A stretch of DNA of 64,000 bases. It comes from Microcystis wesenbergii FACHB-1317. GTDB taxonomy: Bacteria; Cyanobacteriota; Cyanobacteriia; Cyanobacteriales; Microcystaceae. The translations under genes were made by a program, and so were the position numbers. Below, piece by piece: positions 45,833 to 54,924 of this stretch (positions within the stretch are counted from its first letter, which is position 1; each line of letters opens with the position of its first letter). The notes beneath the pieces were generated by a model. It did no database searches, was not told the DNA's origin, and was given only the letters and a program-made list of their open reading frames with translations. The DNA is taken from positions 1 to 64,000 of the forward strand of contig NZ_JACJQV010000156.1 in the NCBI RefSeq assembly GCF_014696875.1, given 5' to 3'.

Positions 45833-45957
45833 CAGTGATCAGTGATCAGTTATTGGTTTGATAGAGTTTTTCATTTCAAGGCAGTTAATCCCTATTTTCA
45901 CTGATTACTGTTTACTGATTACTGTTTACTGATTACTGTTTACTGATTACTGAAATT
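45833..45957. repeat. Heptamer-repeat block upstream of ppc, inverted relative of the minC-minD block
   Basis: Left arm CAGTGATCAGTGATCAGTTAT, a core with GATAGAGTTTTTCATTTCAAG and GCAGTTAATCCCTATTTT, and a right arm of CTGATTACTGTTTA units (14 bp, three copies) make up this block. The core is the reverse complement, with few changes, of that at about 44218-44260. The right arm runs to within 7 bp of the ppc ATG. Confidence 0.8.
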
Positions 45958-48900
45958 ATGAGCGTCCTTGTCCCCTCAACCGAAACCGAACCGGATATTT
46001 TCAGCACTTCCAACCTGTTTCTGCAGCAAAGACTGAAATTAATCGAAGATTTATGGAAAGAAGTCTTAGTCTCCGAATGTGGTCAAGAATTAGTCGATTT
46101 ACTGGAATTACTGCGCCATCTCTGTTCTGAGGAAGGACAAGTGACCGATGATAGTCCCGAAGCAATGATCGCCAAAATGATCGAAGACTTGGAACTAGGG
46201 GAAGCGATCAAAGTTACCCGCGCTTTTGCCCTCTATTTCCAGTTAATCAATATCATCGAACAACACTACGAACAAAGGGATCAGCAACTACTGCGACGGA
46301 CGGTGATCGGGGAAGAAAACGAAAGTCCCAAGGCTGACCCAACGCAAAAAAGCCTTTTAGCCACCATTGTCGGGGCTGATTGGCTGGAAAAAACCCTGAA
46401 CGAGTCCGATCACTCCGGCCCAAAATCGGGGCTATTTCACTGGTTATTTCCCTATCTTAAACAGGTTAACGTCCCTCCCCAAGAAATCCAGCGTCTTCTC
46501 GATCAGTTAGATATTCGTCTGGTTTTCACGGCCCACCCCACAGAAATTGTCCGTCACACCATTCGCATTAAACAGCGCCGCATCTCGGGCATTCTCGAAA
46601 AACTCGACCAAGCAGAAGAAATCTTTCGCAGTATGGGGTTAACTAACTCCAGAGAAGCACAAACAGTCACCAAACAGTTAAAAGAAGAAATACGTTTCTG
46701 GTGGCGAACAGATGAACTACACCAATTTAAACCCACCGTCGTCGATGAAGTGGATTATGCCCTGCACTACTTCGATGAAGTTCTCTTTGATTCCCTACCC
46801 CAGTTAACCCTGCGTCTGCAGCAAAGCCTACAATCCTCCTTTCCCCGTTTACAAGCGCCGAAAAATAACTTCTGTCGCTTCGGTTCTTGGGTCGGGGGAG
46901 ATCGGGATGGCAATCCCTCCGTTACCCCCGAAGTCACCTGGAAAACCTGCTGTTATCAGCGCAATCTCGTTATTAAAAAATATCTCGATGCTATTCGCGA
47001 CCTGACCAGTATTTTAAGTGCCTCCCTGCACTGGTGTCACGTCTTGCCGGAATTGCTGGACTCCCTGGACAGAGATAAACAGCAAATGCCCGAAATCTAT
47101 AGCCAGTTAGCAATCCGCTACCGTCAGGAACCCTATCGCCTCAAATTGGCCTTTATTCAAAAACGTCTGGAAAATACCCGCGATCGCAATAATCGCCTCA
47201 ATGACCCGGAAGAACGACAATTATTAACTAAACTCAACGAAACCAACATCTATCGCTCAGGTTCCGAGTTTTTAGCCGAATTACAGCTATTACAGCGCAG
47301 TCTCTTGCAAACCGGTCTTTCCTGTCAAGAACTGGATCAACTGATCGCCCAAGTGGAGATTTTTGGCTTTGTCCTGACTCAGTTAGATTTTCGGCAAGAA
47401 TCCACCCGTCACGCCGAATGTATCGAAGAAATCGCCGCCTATCTCGGAGTTTTACCCAAACCCTACCGCAAATTAACCGAATCAGAAAAAATCGCCTGGT
47501 TAGTGGAGGAATTAAAAACCCGTCGGCCTTTAATTCCCCGGGAAATGCCCTTTTCGGAAAGAACCTGCGAAACCATTGAAACCCTGCGAGTTTTAAGAAG
47601 TCTGCAAGGGGAATTCGGTCTGGAAATCTGCCAAACCTACATTATCAGCATGACCAACGAGGCCAGCGATGTGCTAGAAGTGCTGTTATTAGCCCAAGAA
47701 GCCGGTTTATACGACCCCGCCACTAGCCGCAGTTCCCTCCGCATTGTTCCCCTCTTTGAAACCGTCGATGACCTCAAACACGCCCCCGGCATCATGCAGA
47801 CTTTGTTTGAATTGCCCCTCTACCGGGCAGCTCTAGCCGGCGGTTACGACCATTTAGGGGCTTTAAACGGGGAGGACGTGACCCCGGAACCGGCCATCCT
47901 CGAACCGAGTAATTTACAGGAGATTATGGTGGGTTACTCCGATAGTAACAAGGATTCTGGCTTTTTAAGCAGTAATTGGGAAATTCATAAGGCCCAGAAG
48001 GCTTTACAAAAAACTGCTAAACAATACGGCGTGGATCTACGTCTTTTTCATGGCCGGGGCGGTTCCGTCGGTCGCGGCGGGGGTCCAGCCTACGCCGCTA
48101 TCCTCGCCCAACCCCGGGGAACTATTAACGGTCGCATTAAAATCACCGAACAAGGCGAGGTTTTAGCCTCGAAATACTCTTTACCGGAATTGGCCTTGTA
48201 TAACCTCGAAACCGCCGTAACGGCAGTTATACAAGCAAGTTTACTGGGCAGTGGTTTTGATGATCTCGAACCCTGGAATCGCATCATGGAGGACTTGGCC
48301 ACCTGTTCACGGCAAACCTATCGCAGTTTGATTTATGAAGAACCGGACTTTTTAGACTTCTTTCTGTCCGTAACTCCCATTCCTGAAATTAGTCTTTTAC
48401 AGATTAGTTCCCGACCGGCCCGCCGGAAAAGTGGTCAACAGGATTTAAGTACCCTGCGGGCAATTCCCTGGGTGTTTAGTTGGACTCAAACCCGTTTTCT
48501 TTTACCGGCTTGGTATGGTTTAGGGACAGCTTTACAGATGTTTCTCGATGATTCTCCTAGCAGAAATTTGGAATTGTTACGCCATTTTTATCACAAGTGG
48601 CCTTTCTTCCAGATGGTGATTTCTAAGGCAGAAATGACTTTATCGAAGGTGGATCTACAGATGGCCTATCACTACGTCAGTGAACTTTCTAAACAGGAAG
48701 ATCGAGAACGTTTTCAACGTCTGTTTGAAAGGATCAAAGAGGAATATAATCGCACTAGCGAGATTGTTCTCCAGATCACCGGCGAGAAACATTTATTAGA
48801 TAATGATCCCAATTTACAGCGCTCGGTGCAGTTACGCAACGGTTCGATCGTTCCCCTCGGTTTTCTACAGGTGTCTCTCCTGAAGCGTTTACGTCAATAC

Positions 48901-49014
48901 AATAGTCAAGCTCAATCCGGTGTGATTCATTTCCGCTATTCTAAAGAGGAGTTATTAAGGGGTGCTTTAATGACGATTAATGGTATTGCCGCAGGGATGA
49001 GAAATACCGGTTGA
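45958..49014 (+). CDS. ppc: Phosphoenolpyruvate carboxylase
   Basis: This 1018-residue enzyme carboxylates phosphoenolpyruvate to oxaloacetate, replenishing the citric acid cycle in cyanobacteria. Catalytic landmarks are VFTAHPTE (about 193), [43 protein letters not shown] (about 700) and the C-terminal AAGMRNTG. The region around [10 protein letters not shown] is also conserved. Length fits the cyanobacterial type, longer than the E. coli enzyme. The start abuts repeat DNA and has no clear ribosome-binding site. A good terminator follows. Confidence 0.96.
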   Translation: MSVLVPSTETEPDIFSTSNLFLQQRLKLIEDLWKEVLVSECGQELVDLLELLRHLCSEEGQVTDDSPEAMIAKMIEDLELGEAIKVTRAFALYFQLINIIEQHYEQRDQQLLRRTVIGEENESPKADPTQKSLLATIVGADWLEKTLNESDHSGPKSGLFHWLFPYLKQVNVPPQEIQRLLDQLDIRLVFTAHPTEIVRHTIRIKQRRISGILEKLDQAEEIFRSMGLTNSREAQTVTKQLKEEIRFWWRTDELHQFKPTVVDEVDYALHYFDEVLFDSLPQLTLRLQQSLQSSFPRLQAPKNNFCRFGSWVGGDRDGNPSVTPEVTWKTCCYQRNLVIKKYLDAIRDLTSILSASLHWCHVLPELLDSLDRDKQQMPEIYSQLAIRYRQEPYRLKLAFIQKRLENTRDRNNRLNDPEERQLLTKLNETNIYRSGSEFLAELQLLQRSLLQTGLSCQELDQLIAQVEIFGFVLTQLDFRQESTRHAECIEEIAAYLGVLPKPYRKLTESEKIAWLVEELKTRRPLIPREMPFSERTCETIETLRVLRSLQGEFGLEICQTYIISMTNEASDVLEVLLLAQEAGLYDPATSRSSLRIVPLFETVDDLKHAPGIMQTLFELPLYRAALAGGYDHLGALNGEDVTPEPAILEPSNLQEIMVGYSDSNKDSGFLSSNWEIHKAQKALQKTAKQYGVDLRLFHGRGGSVGRGGGPAYAAILAQPRGTINGRIKITEQGEVLASKYSLPELALYNLETAVTAVIQASLLGSGFDDLEPWNRIMEDLATCSRQTYRSLIYEEPDFLDFFLSVTPIPEISLLQISSRPARRKSGQQDLSTLRAIPWVFSWTQTRFLLPAWYGLGTALQMFLDDSPSRNLELLRHFYHKWPFFQMVISKAEMTLSKVDLQMAYHYVSELSKQEDRERFQRLFERIKEEYNRTSEIVLQITGEKHLLDNDPNLQRSVQLRNGSIVPLGFLQVSLLKRLRQYNSQAQSGVIHFRYSKEELLRGALMTINGIAAGMRNTG

Positions 49015-49039
49015 TTACAGATAATTAATGGTAGTTTTC

Positions 49040-49076
49040 GGGGGGATTGTCTTGAAGGTAATCCCCCCTATTTTTG
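49040..49076 (+). terminator. Rho-independent terminator of ppc
   Basis: GGGGGGATT (49040-49048) pairs with AATCCCCCC (49060-49068) across an 11-nt loop, followed by TATTTTTG. The hairpin starts 25 bp after the ppc stop codon and is well placed to end its transcript. Confidence 0.8.
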
Positions 49077-49106
49077 GGATTTGTCAACTTTTTGTAGAAC
49101 TTCTAC

Positions 49107-49229
49107 TAATACTAAATCCGTTGAGTAACGCCCAGAAAACGGGTTTCTCCGAGAAACCCGTTTTCTACTCATGCACTCATGCAAAAAGGGGAATAAATAA
49201 TCAGTCTTTAATAACCAGATTTAGTATTA
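49107..49229. mobile_element. 123-bp inverted-repeat element with internal perfect hairpin
   Basis: TAATACTAAATC (49107-49118) and GATTTAGTATTA (49218-49229) are perfect terminal inverted repeats. Inside, AGAAAACGGGTTTCT and its complement AGAAACCCGTTTTCT (49134-49166) are separated by only CCG and would form a 15-bp stem. An 89-codon frame crosses the element and the ppc terminator and is not a credible gene. Confidence 0.65.
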
Positions 49230-49458
49230 CTTCCGATTTTATCACTCAATCCCAGCTTTTGGGGGTTCTATTGGCTAATATTACGATCACTTATTGACTA
49301 AAAATGAAGATTTTACCGCTAACAGTTGACAATTGATGCTCGACCCCGAAGAGAAGCAATTAAGCTCACTGGTGTGTCGGAAGATTAGAGATTGTGCCAA
49401 AATGGAGAAAGTGACCCAATGATTACAGGTAAATTGTTAAAGAAAGGATCGAGTAACC

Positions 49459-50742
49459 GTGACTGATACGAACTTAGATATACTATCCCTGACGGATCCA
49501 GCGATCGCAGGGATTCTGCAAAAAGAACTGCAACGTCAAAGAGATCACCTAGAATTAATCGCTAGTGAAAACTTTACCTCCGCTGCCGTCATGGCCGCCC
49601 AGGGTTCGGTTTTAACCAACAAATACGCGGAAGGACTGCCCAAAAAACGCTACTATGGCGGTTGCGAATACATTGACGAAGCGGAACAATTAGCGATCGA
49701 TCGGGTTAAACGACTATTTGGGGCAAACCACGCTAACGTACAACCCCACTCCGGCGCCCAAGCTAATTTCGCCGTTTTCCTGACCCTCTTGCAGCCCGGC
49801 GATACGATCATGGGTATGGATCTCTCCCACGGGGGTCATCTTACCCACGGTTCCCCCGTTAACGTTTCTGGGAAATGGTTCCGAGTAGTACAGTACGGAG
49901 TAAGTCCCGAAAGCGAACGCCTGGACTACGATCTCATCCTTGACATCGCCCGCAAGGAAAAACCCAAACTAATTATCTGCGGTTATTCTGCCTACTCGCG
50001 CCAGATTGATTTCGAGAAATTCCGCGCCATCGCTGACGAAGTGGGGGCCTACCTGATGGCAGATATTGCCCATATTGCCGGTTTAGTGGCCACCGGTCAT
50101 CATCCTAACCCCCTACCCCACTGTGATGTGGTCACTACCACCACTCACAAAACCCTGCGCGGTCCTAGGGGGGGGTTAATTATGACCAAAGACGAGGAAT
50201 TAGGCAAAAAATTCGATAAATCCGTCTTCCCCGGTACCCAAGGCGGCCCCCTAGAACACGTGGTCGCGGCGAAAGCAGTGGCTTTTGGGGAGGCCCTGAA
50301 ACCGGAGTTTAAAATCTATTCGGGCCAAGTAATCGCTAATGCCCAAGCTTTGGCCGGTCAGTTGAAGGCTAGAGGGATTAAAATTGTCACTGATGGTACG
50401 GATAATCACTTGATGTTACTCGATTTGAGATCCGTGGGCATGACTGGAAAAGAGGCTGATCGCTTGGTGAGTACCATCAATATTACCGCTAATAAAAACA
50501 CTGTTCCCTTCGATCCCGAGTCTCCCTTTGTTACCAGTGGTCTGCGCTTGGGTTCCCCAGCTATGACCACCAGAGGACTAGGAGAAACGGAATTTATCGA
50601 GATTGGCAACATTATCGCCGATATTCTCCTTAATCCCGGTGATGAAGCCCTGAGAACTGCTTGCCGTCAACGGGTAGCCAAACTCTGTGAAAGCTTCCCC
50701 CTCTATCCCCATCTCCATATTTCCGTCCCCGCCTTGGCCTAA
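49459..50742 (+). CDS. glyA: Serine hydroxymethyltransferase
   Basis: The 427-residue PLP enzyme interconverts serine and glycine with tetrahydrofolate, a step in photorespiration as well as one-carbon metabolism. Motifs: [50 protein letters not shown] and the lysine site [14 protein letters not shown]. The start is GTG at 49459 with AAAGGA upstream. No glycine riboswitch is seen. Confidence 0.96.
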   Translation: MTDTNLDILSLTDPAIAGILQKELQRQRDHLELIASENFTSAAVMAAQGSVLTNKYAEGLPKKRYYGGCEYIDEAEQLAIDRVKRLFGANHANVQPHSGAQANFAVFLTLLQPGDTIMGMDLSHGGHLTHGSPVNVSGKWFRVVQYGVSPESERLDYDLILDIARKEKPKLIICGYSAYSRQIDFEKFRAIADEVGAYLMADIAHIAGLVATGHHPNPLPHCDVVTTTTHKTLRGPRGGLIMTKDEELGKKFDKSVFPGTQGGPLEHVVAAKAVAFGEALKPEFKIYSGQVIANAQALAGQLKARGIKIVTDGTDNHLMLLDLRSVGMTGKEADRLVSTINITANKNTVPFDPESPFVTSGLRLGSPAMTTRGLGETEFIEIGNIIADILLNPGDEALRTACRQRVAKLCESFPLYPHLHISVPALA

Positions 50743-50820
50743 AACGAGAGATAATAAAAATTCATAATTGGTGATTGCCTGTCAGTTGCCAATTGTGAAT
50801 TAAATCGCCCCCCAATTCCC

Positions 50821-51885
50821 ATGTCCGGAGATTTATACTATCTAATTGCCTTTCTGATCGCCCATACCGTGGTACTTTGGAGTACCCCCCTCGTCAGAAC
50901 CGTCGGACTGAAAAGCGGTTACGTCGATAAACCCAACGAAAGGAAAGTCCATGAAAAGCCTATGGTTCGACTGGGGGGAGTTTCGATCTTTATCGGCGCT
51001 TTAACTGCCCTCCTGATCGTTTGGTGGTTGGGAGGGTTTGCCGGTTTAAACAGCGATCGAGAATGGGAAGTGTGGGGCGTAACCCTAGGCGGTTTGGGCT
51101 TTTTTCTCATCGGTCTAGCGGATGATCTTTTTAATCTTTCGCCCCTCAATCGTCTGGTAATGCAGTTTAGCGTCGCTTTTCTAGCTTGGCAAGCTGGGGT
51201 GAGGATCGATTTCCTCTCTATTCCCTTCGGCGATTTATTACAAATTCATTGGCTAAGTTTACCGATTACTCTCCTCTGGTTAGTGGGGATGGCTAACGCG
51301 ATTAATTGGATTGACGGTTTAGATGGATTAGCGGCGGGGGTTTCGGGTATATCTGCCGTGGTGATTTTGATTGTAACTTTGGTGATGGGACAACCGGCCG
51401 CCGCTATTATCGCCGCCGCTTTAGCGGGTGGGGCCTTGGGTTTTCTGCGTTACAATTTTAACCCCGCCCAAATTTTTATGGGGGATGGTGGGGCCTATTT
51501 TATGGGTTTTACCCTGGCGGGTGTGGCGGTGATTGGATTGGCTAAAACCACTGCTGTGACTACTGTTGCCGTTACCGCCGTCCTATTACCCTATCTCATC
51601 CTTGCAGTTCCTCTCCTCGATATGTCCACGGTAATTATTTCCCGTCTCAAACGCGGAAAATCCCCTTTTGTGGCTGATAAACGTCATTTACACCATCGTT
51701 TACTCAAAGCTGGTATCTCTCACCGTCTGACAGTTTTATTTATCTACGCCCTAACTCTCTGGGTGGGCAGTTTGGCCCTCGGTTTCTCCAATGTTCCCAG
51801 TGGTTGGGGTTTTGCCTTTGGTGCGACTCTCCTCCTCGGTTACGTCGGTTGGCAAGTCTGGCGCAATCGTGGCGGTGAACCGTAA
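50821..51885 (+). CDS. MraY/WecA/TagO-type undecaprenyl-phosphate sugar-1-phosphate transferase
   Basis: This 354-residue protein has about ten membrane helices. Family motifs are KPNERKVHEKPMVRLGG, the aspartate pair in GLADDLFNLSP, NAINWIDGLDGLAAG, the MGDGGAYFMGF strand, and the loop ADKRHLHHRLLKAG. The HLHHRL loop marks the polyprenyl-phosphate GlcNAc- or HexNAc-1-phosphate transferase branch (WecA/TagO) rather than MraY. It should start a surface polysaccharide or lipid-linked glycan, which fits the cell-envelope genes elsewhere in the window. The exact sugar is unknown. Confidence 0.87.
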   Translation: MSGDLYYLIAFLIAHTVVLWSTPLVRTVGLKSGYVDKPNERKVHEKPMVRLGGVSIFIGALTALLIVWWLGGFAGLNSDREWEVWGVTLGGLGFFLIGLADDLFNLSPLNRLVMQFSVAFLAWQAGVRIDFLSIPFGDLLQIHWLSLPITLLWLVGMANAINWIDGLDGLAAGVSGISAVVILIVTLVMGQPAAAIIAAALAGGALGFLRYNFNPAQIFMGDGGAYFMGFTLAGVAVIGLAKTTAVTTVAVTAVLLPYLILAVPLLDMSTVIISRLKRGKSPFVADKRHLHHRLLKAGISHRLTVLFIYALTLWVGSLALGFSNVPSGWGFAFGATLLLGYVGWQVWRNRGGEP

Positions 51886-51952
51886 GCCATCTTAAACTAG
51901 AAAAAAGATTAATAATTAAGATAGCGGCAGCATAACTCTGGGAGTTTAGCAA

Positions 51953-52252
51953 ATGTCTAACGAAACCGTAACTTATTCCCTTGAAACCGTCCTCAAGGAA
52001 ATCAAAGACAGCATCAAGGAAGTCAACCACAAAGCTGATAGAATCGATCAACGTCTGACAAAATTAGAAATCGGACAGGCAGAACTTAAAGGAGAAATTA
52101 AAGCTTTAGATGAGCGACTAAGCACAAAAATTGACGGATTGACCGCTAAAGTTGCCTATCAAGAGTTTACTAATCGAGGCATTTTGATCGCCCTTGTTGT
52201 TGCTATTTTAGGAGGAGCAGCTAAACTTTTTGGGTTTATTGGCAACCCCTAG
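51953..52252 (+). CDS. Coiled-coil mini-protein with C-terminal membrane helix (family member 2)
   Basis: The 99-residue protein shares the start MSNETVTYSLETVL with its relatives. Residues 15-45 (KEIKDSIKEVNHKADRIDQR) are unique, and from KLEIGQAELKGE onward it matches the 35354 protein. That includes the membrane helix TNRGILIALVVAILGGAAK and a short tail. Translation looks efficient: GGGAG lies 9 bp before the ATG. It is the first of three head-to-tail copies downstream of the sugar-phosphate transferase gene. Function is unknown. Confidence 0.75.
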   Translation: MSNETVTYSLETVLKEIKDSIKEVNHKADRIDQRLTKLEIGQAELKGEIKALDERLSTKIDGLTAKVAYQEFTNRGILIALVVAILGGAAKLFGFIGNP

Positions 52253-52292
52253 AAGTTGCCCTTAGCATCATAAATTTTTCCTATCTTATTTT

Positions 52293-52310
52293 TTCAGCAA
52301 GCCCTAATTA
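52293..52310. repeat. Solitary MITE family A end with TAATTA
   Basis: TTCAGCAAGCCCTAATTA matches exactly the right end of the 35117-35330 element plus its TAATTA flank. No matching left end is found nearby, so this is a remnant. It lies about 30 bp upstream of the ATG of the coiled-coil gene at 52339. Confidence 0.65.
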
Positions 52311-52338
52311 AAGTTATCAAAAGTAGGAGTTTAGCACA

Positions 52339-52635
52339 ATGTCTAACGAAACCGTAACTTATTCCCTTGAAACTGTCCTGACAAGGATTGAGGGAAAAAT
52401 CGACTCTTTACAAAGAGATGTTAATGAGCGTCTAACTAAGCTAGAGATAGGACAATCAGAAATAAGAGGGGATATTAAAGCCCTAGATTCTAAAGTTATG
52501 GAAATAGAAAAGCGTATTGACGACCTGAATGCAAGGGTGAATATTACCACTAATGGATTTCTTGGCATTGTCGGAATTTTGGTGACAGGAATACTAGGCA
52601 TTCTGGGAAAAATCGTCTTTTTTCCTAATCCCTAA
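52339..52635 (+). CDS. Coiled-coil mini-protein with C-terminal membrane helix (family member 3)
   Basis: The 98-residue protein starts MSNETVTYSLETVLTRIEGK and its coiled coil runs to about residue 70. It ends with a different membrane segment from member 2: NGFLGIVGILVTGILGILG and the tail VFFPNP. The first half matches the 35354 protein closely. A GGAG ribosome-binding site is in the conserved leader TAGGAGTTTAGCACA. It is nearly identical at the DNA level to the next copy. Confidence 0.75.
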   Translation: MSNETVTYSLETVLTRIEGKIDSLQRDVNERLTKLEIGQSEIRGDIKALDSKVMEIEKRIDDLNARVNITTNGFLGIVGILVTGILGILGKIVFFPNP

Positions 52636-52718
52636 AAGTTATCCTTAGTCTTGCATATCGGCAATTTTGATGCCTTGTCGATTAGAGAAAAAATCAGCAA
52701 AAGTAGCAGTTTAGCACA

Positions 52719-53003
52719 ATGTCTAACGAAACCGTAACTTATTCCCTAGAAGCAGTCCTGACAAGGATTGAGGGAAAAATCGACTCTTTACAAAGAGATG
52801 TTAATAAGCTAGAGATAGGACAATCAGAAATAAGAGGGGATATTAAAGCCCTAGATTCTAAAGTTATGGAAATAGAAAAGCGTATTGACGACCTGAATGC
52901 AAGGGTGAATATTACCACTAATGGGTTTCTTGGCATTGTCGGAATTTTGGTGACAGGAATACTAGGCATTCTGGGAAAAATCGTCTTTTTCCCTAATCCC
53001 TAA
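52719..53003 (+). CDS. Coiled-coil mini-protein with C-terminal membrane helix (family member 4)
   Basis: The 94-residue protein is almost the same as the 52339 product except for a 12-bp in-frame deletion that removes ERLT from the coiled coil (DVNKLEIG instead of DVNERLTKLEIG). The leader is also duplicated, but the ribosome-binding site reads GCAG instead of GGAG, so translation may be weaker. The 380-bp spacing between the two starts marks a recent tandem duplication of gene plus leader. Confidence 0.7.
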   Translation: MSNETVTYSLEAVLTRIEGKIDSLQRDVNKLEIGQSEIRGDIKALDSKVMEIEKRIDDLNARVNITTNGFLGIVGILVTGILGILGKIVFFPNP

Positions 53004-53050
53004 AAGTTGTCCTTTAGAGATAAAATAAGCAAAAGTAGCAGTTTACCAAA

Positions 53051-53110
53051 ATGTCTAACGAAACCGTAACTTATTGCCTGTAAGCCGTCCTGACAGGGAT
53101 AATAAAGTTC
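53051..53110 (+). pseudogene. Dead fourth tandem copy of the coiled-coil mini-protein gene
   Basis: The leader AGTAGCAGTTTACCAAA and the start ATGTCTAACGAAACCGTAAC are preserved. The tenth codon after TATTGCCTG is TAA where the relatives have GAA, and homology fades after CCGTCCTGACAGGGATA. The copy is thus a nonsense-mutated remnant. The rest of the spacer to dnaN (53111-53371) shows nothing I can name. Confidence 0.8.
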
Positions 53111-53371
53111 AGCTAATTGCCAAACTTCTGGTTGTCCGATGCTAACAATTGCTGCATAGCTGGGCTGTGACGGACGTGAGATAAATCTAAAATTTTCTTC
53201 CTCAATTTCGTTGTCCGATTCTAGTTGACCTAGCCAAAGAATATTTTAAAGTATATCGCCAAAATAGAGAGAATAAACCCAATCCTTTGGCTAGAAAATA
53301 AGATTGAGTCAACACAATCAAGGCCTTGGGATAGGTTAAAAACACATCCCATGGTCTCGATTAAGTCAGAA

Positions 53372-54520
53372 TTACTGACGAATTTGTACCGGCATCACCA
53401 AATAGGTCATCTTTAAACCTCCCAAGGGAGTAAAAATAACCGGCTGGGTATTAGCATTTAACTGCATTTGGATATCATTATTGGGTAAAGCCTTCAAACC
53501 GTCCATCAAATATTTAACATTAAAGGCAATATCGCCACTTTCTCCCTGAATTTCCGCCGCCATGGACTCTTTGGCGCTACCTAAATCGGGAGATTCCACC
53601 GCTAGGGATAAACGGTCATTTTCGCTATCGAGACTAAACTTAACTAAATTATTCTTTTGGTCCGATAAAACCGCTACTAATTCCAAACAACGGATTAACT
53701 GTTTGCGGTCTAAAACCAAAGAACGCTCGAAGGATTTAGGAATTAACTGATTATAAGTGGGATAGGCCCCTTCTAACTTACGACTGGTTAACCTCTGTTC
53801 CCCCATTTCAAAGATGACTTGAGAATCATCCACATGCAGAGTAATAGTCTCGATATTTTGTTTTGTTGCCATCATTCTTTCCAATTCTCGCAGGGCCCGG
53901 GCCGGAATGGTGACATTAAAGCCACCAGAGGCACTTTCCACCTCCTCTAGGGGAGTTTGTACCACCGCTAAACGATGACCGTCTGTAGCGGCAAATTCTA
54001 GACAATCGACGGTTTTAGTTAAATGTACCCCCGTCAACACCTGTTTAGTTTCATCGCCACTAGCGGCAAACAAAGCACCTTTTAGCCCTTCTGTCAAGGC
54101 AACTATAGGTAAATTAACAATTTCTCCATCAGCCACCGTGGGCAATTCTGGGAACTCATCGGCCTTCATGCCGCGAATTTGGAACTGTGCCGAGGCAGTT
54201 TTCAGGAAAGCGAGACTATGCTCCTCATCATTCTCGTTTTCTTCCACAGAGATGGTGATTTCCCCTTCTCCCAAACGAGAGACAATATCGTTAAGTAATT
54301 TTGCCGGCAGGGTAATCTTACCCCCTTCCACCACCTCAGCCCGAAAACTGGTGCGAATCCCTAAACTCAAATCAAAAGCAGTCAGGCTAATTTCGCCCTT
54401 TTCCTCATCGGCACAAAAGAGAACATTGCCCAAAACCGGATGGGTAGGACGACTGGCAACGGCCCGACTAACTAGGGATAAATTGCTGTTGAGTTCGCTT
54501 TGACTACTGGTAAATTTCAT
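53372..54520 (-). CDS. dnaN: DNA polymerase III beta subunit (sliding clamp)
   Basis: The 382-residue clamp starts MKFTSSQSELNSNLSLVSRA and has RPTHPVLGNVLFCAD, TDGHRLAVVQTPL and the C-terminal VMPVQIRQ, which closes the partner-binding pocket. It tethers replicative polymerase to DNA. dnaA and gyrB are not adjacent, as usual in cyanobacteria. Its upstream spacer contains three DnaA-box-like nonamers, so either autoregulation by DnaA or an origin is suggested. Confidence 0.95.
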   Translation of the reverse strand: MKFTSSQSELNSNLSLVSRAVASRPTHPVLGNVLFCADEEKGEISLTAFDLSLGIRTSFRAEVVEGGKITLPAKLLNDIVSRLGEGEITISVEENENDEEHSLAFLKTASAQFQIRGMKADEFPELPTVADGEIVNLPIVALTEGLKGALFAASGDETKQVLTGVHLTKTVDCLEFAATDGHRLAVVQTPLEEVESASGGFNVTIPARALRELERMMATKQNIETITLHVDDSQVIFEMGEQRLTSRKLEGAYPTYNQLIPKSFERSLVLDRKQLIRCLELVAVLSDQKNNLVKFSLDSENDRLSLAVESPDLGSAKESMAAEIQGESGDIAFNVKYLMDGLKALPNNDIQMQLNANTQPVIFTPLGGLKMTYLVMPVQIRQ

Positions 54521-54924
54521 AGCAGGAATAGTTTTTTTGTACGCTAAGAAATAATAGCAAGAATTCCCCTGTGGAAAATCTGTGGAAAACCGGAGCTTTT
54601 TTTGATCGCTCTTTCCGGGCTAAAATCTATCAATAGCAATAACTTCGGCCATTGCTAGGTTTTTCTGGCAATTCTGAAAAGATTGTGGAAAAATTGTCAA
54701 AAGTGAAATTTTCGCCCCTTCTCACCCAATTACATCAACTGTTAACCATCAGGCTACAAGTTAACAATAGCGAGACTTGAGCCGACCAGCGCCTTTCTTA
54801 GGGAAAAAATTGCGTAAAATGTAGGCTGGTGATCTTTAAAATGGAACAAGCAGCAGGAAGTTAACAAAACAAAACTCCGGGCATTCCCCGGAATCGATAG
54901 ACTCAAATAGACAAGGAGACAGGA
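54521..54924. other. dnaN-hemL divergent spacer with three DnaA-box-like nonamers (candidate oriC)
   Basis: TGTGGAAAA occurs exactly three times (54570-54578, 54581-54589 and 54684-54692), all in the same orientation; its complement TTTTCCACA is the cyanobacterial DnaA box. The first two are 11 bp apart. The spacer is 404 bp long and moderately AT-rich, and lies between genes that diverge. In Synechococcus elongatus the replication origin is known to lie next to dnaN. I find no clear AT-rich 13-mers. Binding of DnaA for dnaN control alone would give a similar picture. Confidence 0.5.

Noticed and set aside
49028-49297. 89-codon open frame after ppc
   Set aside because: It reads through the ppc terminator hairpin and an inverted-repeat element.
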